The notes under the pieces were generated by a model that worked only from the letters and a program-made list of their open reading frames with translations, was not told the origin of the DNA and did not search any database. From positions 1 to 17,652 of the forward strand of contig CAAFZH010000108.1 of the NCBI GenBank assembly GCA_900767495.1: DNA of 17,652 nt, given 5' to 3'. Positions 12,969 through 17,652 of this stretch are shown here, piece by piece (position 1 is the stretch's first letter; each line of letters opens with the position of its first letter). The translations under genes were made by a program, and so were the position numbers. The DNA comes from Clostridia bacterium. GTDB lineage: Bacteria > Bacillota > Clostridia > Christensenellales > Borkfalkiaceae.

Positions 12969-13562
12969 CTATATTTCCTTACGGTCGGTGAGAGCGCGGG
13001 AGATAGTAATTTCGTCGGCGTATTCGAGTTCGCCGCCGACGGGTATGCCGTGCGCGAGCCTGGTAACCTTTATTCCGAACGGCTTTACGAGCGACGATAT
13101 ATACATAGCCGTCGCCTCGCCTTCCACGTCGGGATTGGTAGCCATAATTATTTCCTTAACGCCGCCCTCGCTTATGCGCGCCAGCAATTCCTTTATGCGA
13201 ATATCGTCGGGCGTAACGCCTTCCATAGGGCTTATCACACCGTGCAAAACGTGGTAAACGCCCTTGAATTCCCGCGCTTTTTCCATAGCAAGCACGTCCT
13301 TGGGTTCTTTTACCACGCAAATAACCGAGTGATCGCGGTTTGCGCAAATATCGCAAACTTCCTTATCGGTAAAGTCGCCGCAAATTTTGCAGTAACGGAC
13401 TTTGCGCTTTGCGTCCAAAAGGCACTCGGCAAATTCCTCTACCTCTTCCTCGGTCATATTTATTATTTTATACGCATACCGTTGCGCGGTTTTAGTGCCA
13501 ACGCCCGGCAAGCGGGTAAACTTGTTTATGAGTTTACCGATAGGTTCGATAAACGCGCTCAT
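12969..13562 (-). CDS. recR: Recombination mediator RecR
   Basis: A 197-residue ring-forming protein that with RecO (and RecF) loads RecA at single-stranded gaps. A helix-hairpin-helix lies at about 12-27 (FTRLPGVGTKTAQRYA). A four-cysteine zinc finger is Cys58/Cys61/Cys70/Cys73. The Toprim domain covers about 79-175 (VVKEPKDVLAMEKA, GVISPMEGVTPDDI, ATNPDVEGEATAMY). The C-terminal Walker B-like tail is complete and the length is typical. It starts three bases after the ybaB stop, as the last gene of the operon that begins at mrnC. Confidence 0.97.
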   Translation of the reverse strand: MSAFIEPIGKLINKFTRLPGVGTKTAQRYAYKIINMTEEEVEEFAECLLDAKRKVRYCKICGDFTDKEVCDICANRDHSVICVVKEPKDVLAMEKAREFKGVYHVLHGVISPMEGVTPDDIRIKELLARISEGGVKEIIMATNPDVEGEATAMYISSLVKPFGIKVTRLAHGIPVGGELEYADEITISRALTDRKEI

Positions 13563-13565
13563 CTT

Positions 13566-13907
13566 TTAAATCATACCGCCCGCGCCGCCGAACGCGCCGA
13601 GTTTTTCGTCGTGCATTTCGTCCGCCTTCTCGTAAGCGGTGTTGAGCGCAGCCATAATAAGATCTTCGAGCATCTCTATATCGTCGGTATCGACCACCGC
13701 AGGGTCTATGCTTATAGACGAAACGACTTTTTTACCGTTTACCACCACTTTGACCGCGCCGCCGCCCGAAACGCCCTCTATTTCCGCCTCTTCGAGTTCC
13801 TCTTGCGCTTTAGCCATCTGCTCCTGCATTTTTTGCGCCTGTTTCATAAGTTGTTGCATTTGATTTCCGCCGCCGAAGCCGCCGAAACCGCCTTTGTATC
13901 CTGCCAT
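13566..13907 (-). CDS. ybaB: Nucleoid-associated protein YbaB/EbfC family
   Basis: A 113-residue small DNA-binding protein; the family forms tweezer-like dimers and is nearly always encoded between dnaX and recR. The N-terminus is Gly-rich (KGGFGGFGGGN), followed by a long Gln/Lys/Glu helix (MQQLMKQAQKMQEQMAKAQEELEE, about 17-40), a beta segment (VKVVVNGKKVVSSISIDP) and a second helix (LEDLIMAALNTAYEKADE). AAAGGAG lies before the ATG. The Bacillus orthologue is called yaaK. Confidence 0.95.
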   Translation of the reverse strand: MAGYKGGFGGFGGGNQMQQLMKQAQKMQEQMAKAQEELEEAEIEGVSGGGAVKVVVNGKKVVSSISIDPAVVDTDDIEMLEDLIMAALNTAYEKADEMHDEKLGAFGGAGGMI

Positions 13908-13921
13908 AAATTACTCCTTTA

Positions 13922-15739
13922 TCAGTCCTTTATTTCGAGCGTCGTTGCGCCGAAAGTTTTTTTGATTTGTTCTACGCCGCTTTCAAACGCGTTTGCGCCG
14001 TCGTCTTGTTTTTTAAGCGAAACTTCCACGTCGTAGTCGCCCACGGTTTTCACCGTAGCAATAAGCGTCTGCAAGTTTTGTTCCTTGATAACCGCGTTAT
14101 AGCCCGACTCCTCGGTAGCGATAACTTTAAGCGTTCTGCCCGAAAGTTGAGCCTCCATTTCCTGACACGCAACCCATAAAACAATGTTCCTGTCGGCGCG
14201 CAGTTTTCTTACGACCGTACCCCAGATTCTCCCCGCGCTCATACCGCCCACAGGCGCGCTCGGCGCGGCAGACTTTAAGTCGGCGGGTTTGTTATCCGCA
14301 ACGGAAGTTTTCGCTGCCGGCGTTCTTTCCTCTCTTTGCGTCGGTACACTTTGCGGCGCGGGTTTGCTTTCCGCTCGTCCGGTAAATACGGGTGCGACGG
14401 GCGCAGGTTCTTCCTCCGGCGGAGGAAGCGGCACGCCGAAATCGTCGTCCCACGAAGGTTGCGGCTCGGGTTGCGGTTTGACCGCCGCCCTGCTCACTTC
14501 GGGTTGCGGTTTGACCGCCGCCCTGCTTATTTCGGGTTGCTCACGTTCTTCAGCGTTTAAAAATACGGGCTTGGCGGGGCTAAAATCCCCTTCCGCAAGG
14601 CGTTTTTCAAGCGCGGATATACGCGACAAAAGCGCGTCTATATTATAATCCGCCGACGGCATAGAGGCTTTTATGCAAGCCGTTAAAAATACCGCGCGCG
14701 GCGAACTGCCGTAGCGAAGATTGCCTTCCGCGTCGGCAAAAATTTCTATAATGCGGAGCAGTCCGTTTTCGTCGATTTTATCGGCGAGTTTAACGAGTTT
14801 ATCGGTTTTATCGTCGGGCAAAGCGAGAATTTTGCGATAATCCGAGCAGGTTTTGCATACGATGATTTCTCTCAAAGCCGAAACGACGTCTTTGCAAAGT
14901 ACGCCCACGCTCTTGCCCGAATCGGCAAGTTCCTCAACGGTTTTTACCACTCCGCCCGTGTTACCCGCGAAAATATCGCCTATAAGCGAAAGGATTTTTT
15001 CGCCGTCGGTCGCGCCGAGTACCTCTAACACGTCGGAATAAGTGAGTTTGCCCTCTCTGTACGATACGCAGATATCGGCTACGGAGAGCGCGTCCCTTAT
15101 ACTGCCCGCGCCCGCGCGAGCGATTTCCTGCACGGCGGCAGGTTCGAAATCCTTACCTATTTCGCGGTAAATTTTGGCTATATGTTCGGCGATCTGCGCC
15201 GTGGGAATAAGCCTGAAATCAAAGCGCATACACCGCGACAAAATAGTAGCGGGCAACTTATGCACCTCGGTCGTGGCGAGTATGAATACCGCGTGTTTGG
15301 GCGGTTCTTCAAGCGTTTTTAAAAGCGCGTTGAAAGCCTCGGTAGTGAGCATATGCACTTCGTCGATAATATATACTTTATATCTGCCGCTTACGGGCGG
15401 ATATTGTATTTTATCGCGGATTTCACGCACGTTTTCTACTTTGTTGTTGGAGGCGGCGTCCATTTCGACTATATCGAGATTCGCACCGTCTGCAAGAGCC
15501 TTGCAGACCTCGCACTTGCCGCACGGCGAGCCGTTTACGGGCGAAAGACAGTTTATCGCCCTTGCGAAAATCTTGGCAGCCGAAGTCTTACCCGTACCGC
15601 GCGCGCCGCAAAATAAATAGGCGTGCCCTACTTTATCGGTCTTTATCTGATTGACGAGCGTTCTCACAACGTGATCTTGTCCCACGAGCGAATCGAAACC
15701 GCTCGGTCTGAATCTTCTGTATAGCGCGAGATATGCCAT
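13922..15739 (-). CDS. dnaX: DNA polymerase III subunits gamma/tau (clamp loader ATPase)
   Basis: A 605-residue clamp-loader motor. Domains I-II (1-240) carry Walker A GARGTGKT (45-52), zinc cysteines Cys64/73/76/79, Walker B DEVH (126-129) and the SRC arginine finger (168-170). Domain III (about 245-365) is the oligomerisation collar. An acidic, Pro/Gln-rich linker (about 385-490) includes an 11-residue motif present twice in tandem (KPQPEVSRAAV type, about 403-424). The C-terminal domain (about 495-605) resembles tau domain V. I saw no slippery heptamer of the kind that makes gamma in E. coli, so probably only the full-length form is made. It abuts sigH with no gap. Its ATG starts the familiar MAYLALYRRFRP. 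Confidence 0.97.
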   Translation of the reverse strand: MAYLALYRRFRPSGFDSLVGQDHVVRTLVNQIKTDKVGHAYLFCGARGTGKTSAAKIFARAINCLSPVNGSPCGKCEVCKALADGANLDIVEMDAASNNKVENVREIRDKIQYPPVSGRYKVYIIDEVHMLTTEAFNALLKTLEEPPKHAVFILATTEVHKLPATILSRCMRFDFRLIPTAQIAEHIAKIYREIGKDFEPAAVQEIARAGAGSIRDALSVADICVSYREGKLTYSDVLEVLGATDGEKILSLIGDIFAGNTGGVVKTVEELADSGKSVGVLCKDVVSALREIIVCKTCSDYRKILALPDDKTDKLVKLADKIDENGLLRIIEIFADAEGNLRYGSSPRAVFLTACIKASMPSADYNIDALLSRISALEKRLAEGDFSPAKPVFLNAEEREQPEISRAAVKPQPEVSRAAVKPQPEPQPSWDDDFGVPLPPPEEEPAPVAPVFTGRAESKPAPQSVPTQREERTPAAKTSVADNKPADLKSAAPSAPVGGMSAGRIWGTVVRKLRADRNIVLWVACQEMEAQLSGRTLKVIATEESGYNAVIKEQNLQTLIATVKTVGDYDVEVSLKKQDDGANAFESGVEQIKKTFGATTLEIKD

Positions 15740-16312
15740 TTATTTTTCACCGCTTTCCTTTTTTATTATCTTTTTTCTTATCCTTTGCAGGGCGTTATCG
15801 ACTTTTTTAACGTCGCCGTTTATTTCGTTGGCAATTTCGGCGTAAGATAAACCTTTTAAATACAAATCGAGTATATTTTTTTCGTTTGCGGAAAGTCCGC
15901 GCGACAGCCGAGCCTTAAATTCGCGTTCGCGCTCGTCGCTTAAAACTTTGTCCTCGGGATTATCGGGAGCAAAAACCCCGAATCCTTCCGACAGCGAAAC
16001 CGAATTGTTAAGCGGAACGTTACCCTTATTATAGGCTTTTTTTACCGCCGATTTAACGTTGCTTTCTATGCACAGATGCGCAAACGTTTTAAAAGACGCT
16101 CCGCCGCCCGCATTGTAAAAGTTGACGGCTTTCAAAAGCCCCAAAAGCCCTTCCTGTAACAAGTCGTCCCGATCGCCCCCGACCAGAAAATAGGCGCGCG
16201 AAATACCTTTTACGAGTTCTTTATATCTCTCGCAAATTTCGGCGAACGCCTCCGCGTTGCCCGATTTATGCAGTTCGACGAGTTGCTCGTCGGTGTATTC
16301 TTGCGCGTTCAT
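15740..16312 (-). CDS. sigH: SigH-like RNA polymerase sigma factor
   Basis: A 190-residue alternative sigma-70 factor resembling Bacillus SigH (Spo0H), which controls transition-state, competence and early sporulation genes there. Region 2 carries SRAYFLVGGDRDDLLQEGLLGL (38-59), close to the SigH block, then SFKTFAHLCIESNVKSAVKKA (73-93). Region 4 covers about 138-182 with the helix-turn-helix LSYAEIANEINGDVKKVDNALQRIRKK. There is no region 1.1 or 3. The position after mrnC-rlmB matches Bacillota synteny; the yacP gene is missing between. The ATG has a poor ribosome-binding site. A three-codon frame, ATG AAT ATA TGA (16320-16309), overlaps it. Whether the organism sporulates cannot be judged here. 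Confidence 0.92.
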   Translation of the reverse strand: MNAQEYTDEQLVELHKSGNAEAFAEICERYKELVKGISRAYFLVGGDRDDLLQEGLLGLLKAVNFYNAGGGASFKTFAHLCIESNVKSAVKKAYNKGNVPLNNSVSLSEGFGVFAPDNPEDKVLSDEREREFKARLSRGLSANEKNILDLYLKGLSYAEIANEINGDVKKVDNALQRIRKKIIKKESGEK

Positions 16313-16330
16313 ATATTCATTTGCACACTT

Positions 16331-17053
16331 TTACGCTTTTCTCTGGCGCATTGCCTCGAACACGCCCACGCCCGTAGCGACCGAGGCGTTTAAGGAATTG
16401 ACTTTGCCGTACATAGGTATGGAAATATGCGCGTCGCACTTTTTGCGCGTAAGTTCGTTTACGCCCGTATCTTCGCCGCCTATCACCATGCAGATTCTGC
16501 CCGTAAGTTTGGTTTTGTATATATCCGCGCCGCCGAGTTCCAAAGCGTAAGTCCAGATATTTTCTTCCTTAATTCGCTCTATTGCGGCGTTTATGTTGGT
16601 TACGCGTGCGATTTTAACGTGATTTGCCGCCCCTTCGGAAATTCGCATAACCGCGTCTGTTACGCTCGCGCTTCTGCGCTTGCCTATTATAAGTCCGTCA
16701 ACGCCCGCGCATTCGCATACTCTTATTATACTGCCGAGGTTATGCGGGTCTTCCACGCCGTCCAGAACGACTATAAACGCGTCCTCCTTGCCCTCCGCAT
16801 CGGATAAAATATCGTCGAGTTCGGTATATTTGTAGTCCGAAACGTAGGCTATAAATCCCTGATGGCGGCGGCTTTCGCTCTCTTTATCGAGTACCGATTT
16901 ATCGGCAAACTGAAATTTCACGCCCGCCGACTTTATTATATTGAGCAAATTTTTGCTCTCGTCGTCGCGAAGTCCGTTGGCGATAAGCACTTTGTCTATG
17001 GTTTTTTTGGTTCTTAAAAGTTCCCTTACGGAATTTCTGCCTTCAATTTTCAT
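16331..17053 (-). CDS. rlmB: 23S rRNA 2'-O-methyltransferase RlmB (TrmH/SpoU family)
   Basis: A 240-residue SAM-dependent enzyme of the SPOUT class; the family methylates the ribose of G2251 in 23S rRNA. The N-terminal substrate-binding domain (1-75, KIEGRNSVRELL at the start) is followed by the trefoil-knot domain with motif 1 LDGVEDPHNLGSIIR (97-111; catalytic Asn105 and Arg111), motif 2 IGGEDTGV (191-198) and motif 3 IPMYGKVNSLNASVATGV (212-229). Motif 2 normally reads GSEGxG; here Gly after the conserved Glu is Asp. It starts four bases after the mrnC stop. Other family members (TrmH, YsgA-like) are less likely given the mrnC neighbour. Confidence 0.93.
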   Translation of the reverse strand: MKIEGRNSVRELLRTKKTIDKVLIANGLRDDESKNLLNIIKSAGVKFQFADKSVLDKESESRRHQGFIAYVSDYKYTELDDILSDAEGKEDAFIVVLDGVEDPHNLGSIIRVCECAGVDGLIIGKRRSASVTDAVMRISEGAANHVKIARVTNINAAIERIKEENIWTYALELGGADIYKTKLTGRICMVIGGEDTGVNELTRKKCDAHISIPMYGKVNSLNASVATGVGVFEAMRQRKA

Positions 17054-17057
17054 AAAA

Positions 17058-17447
17058 TCAATCCTTTAAAGCGAGCAGTTCGTCGAGCCTCGCATAATTA
17101 CCTGTAAGATATAAATAGCCTATTACCGCCTCGAAACCCGTGGAAGCGTTATAGTCCGCAACCGAGGCGTTTTTTGCGCGGGAAGTTTTTTTTGCGTTGC
17201 GCGCTCTGCGAAAAACGTCGTTTTCCGCCTCCGTGAAAAAAGTCGAAATTTGTTCTGCGAGCCTTGCCTGAGCCGACGCGCACACCGTTTGCGCAGCCAT
17301 TTTATTGAGCGCGCCCGTTTTATAATCGCCGCTTGAAACGACTTTTTCGCGGACGTAAAGCGTATACACCGCGTCGCCCACGAACGCCAGAACGACGGGA
17401 TTCATATTACGCACCTTATCCGCAGGCAAAATTTCGTTGAATTTCAT
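17058..17447 (-). CDS. mrnC: Mini-ribonuclease III
   Basis: A 129-residue RNase III catalytic domain without a double-stranded RNA-binding domain; in Bacillus it matures the ends of 23S rRNA. The signature PVVLAFVGDAVYTLYVRE (17-34, catalytic Asp25), FRRARNAKKTSRAKNASVADYN (79-100) and STGFEAVIGYLYLTGNY (102-118, catalytic Glu106) are intact. It is the promoter-proximal gene of a six-gene operon. No good ribosome-binding sequence precedes the ATG; instead the palindrome CGAGAATCTCG (17458-17448) touches the start codon. Confidence 0.95.
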   Translation of the reverse strand: MKFNEILPADKVRNMNPVVLAFVGDAVYTLYVREKVVSSGDYKTGALNKMAAQTVCASAQARLAEQISTFFTEAENDVFRRARNAKKTSRAKNASVADYNASTGFEAVIGYLYLTGNYARLDELLALKD

Positions 17448-17480
17448 CGAGATTCTCGCTTTTTACGTATAGTCCGTTTT

Positions 17481-17509
17481 ATTATATCACGTTTCGCCAA
17501 AAAAATCAA
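17481..17509 (-). promoter_or_regulatory. Promoter of the mrnC-rlmB-sigH-dnaX-ybaB-recR operon
   Basis: On the minus strand, TTGATT (17504-17509), a 17-bp spacer and TATAAT (17481-17486). The predicted start near 17474 gives a leader of about 27 nt. Downstream genes are spaced 0-18 bp apart and no other promoter is seen, so this one probably serves all six. Confidence 0.85.
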
Positions 17510-17518
17510 CGGAAATTA

Positions 17519-17583
17519 GCGAACGCCGTCGATTTGCCGAAATTACGCTAAAATACGCAAACGCCGTCGAATAGTCGAATTTT
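17519..17583 (+). repeat. Imperfect tandem repeat, period 38 bp
   Basis: Two segments, 17519-17544 and 17557-17583, share AACGCCGTCGA and a following CGAA(A/T)TT. They lie upstream of the mrnC promoter, outside any gene. Confidence 0.5.
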
Positions 17584-17596
17584 GCAAAAGTTATTA

Positions 17597-17652
17597 TCCC
17601 CTATCGTCTTGCTACGCTACGCTTGCAATCCACTTTCCCCGAAGGAGAAAGC
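17597..17652 (+). repeat. Family B repeat, copy 3, reaching the window edge
   Basis: It has the same TCCCCTATC start and ACTT junction as the other copies, and the same terminal hairpin with loop GAA (17633-17651). In that stem a T-A pair replaces a C-G pair of copy 1. The middle part is longer and pairs less well (TTGC with GCAA around a tandem TACGC). Confidence 0.7.

Noticed and set aside
13050..14036. 328-codon open frame on the + strand
   Set aside because: It is antisense to recR, ybaB and the end of dnaX, all securely identified. Its composition (many Phe, His, Arg, Tyr) is typical of a reverse-frame shadow.
13922..15739. Programmed frameshift in dnaX giving a gamma form
   Set aside because: I saw no A-rich slippery heptamer with a downstream stem in the expected region.
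12841..17652. SRP RNA or tRNA near dnaX-ybaB-recR
   Set aside because: Such RNAs often flank this cluster, but the genes here are spaced by 0-18 bp and the outer gaps contain only repeats and promoters.

Overview
The window looks like chromosome of an uncultivated Clostridia-type member of the Bacillota (Firmicutes). The evidence is a SigH-like sigma factor, mini-ribonuclease III (mrnC) beside rlmB, a zinc-ribbon L33, a Bacillota-style L10 leader, an Rrf2/NifS/IscU operon, KtrA/KtrB-type potassium uptake, and clean sigma-A promoters that all have 17-bp spacers. The assignment to Clostridia is inference; no rRNA or other taxonomic marker was checked against a database.

Layout. 1-411: a gene-free array of short inverted repeats. 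412-1683 (-): a CPA2-type cation/proton antiporter with its own promoter. 1984-2640 (+): an uncharacterised 218-residue protein. 2777-6187 (+): the protein-synthesis cluster rpmG-secE-nusG-rplK-rplA-rplJ-rplL. It carries a promoter that runs into a terminator-like hairpin, two candidate L1-binding leaders, an internal promoter with an L10 attenuator, and a strong final terminator; rpoB does not follow. 6188-6543: a long inverted repeat. 6544-8562 (-): iscR-iscS-iscU with a palindromic operator at the transcription start. 8722-10608 (+): yigZ-recX-birA, probably a leaderless transcript. 10609-10857: a convergent intergenic array of hairpins and repeats. 10858-12840 (-): ktrB-ktrA. 12969-17447 (-): one tight operon, mrnC-rlmB-sigH-dnaX-ybaB-recR, with a promoter at 17481-17509. 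17448-17652: repeats again.

How the genes work together. The + strand cluster makes ribosomal proteins, the SecE translocon subunit and the elongation factor NusG, with probable feedback by L1 (twice) and L10-L12. The iscR operon supplies sulfur and scaffold for iron-sulfur clusters under a cluster-sensing repressor. KtrAB takes up potassium. The last operon joins RNA maturation (MrnC, RlmB), a transition-state sigma factor, and replication/repair (DnaX, YbaB, RecR). In Bacillus subtilis sigH lies just upstream of rpmG-secE-nusG and dnaX-yaaK-recR is a separate locus, so the two neighbourhoods are rearranged here.

The least explained content is intergenic. Three repeat families (called A, B and C below) occur in most long intergenic gaps. 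Families A and B show compensatory base changes within their stems, which suggests that folded RNA or single-stranded DNA is what is conserved. I see no defence system, phage, transposase, CRISPR array, tRNA or rRNA.
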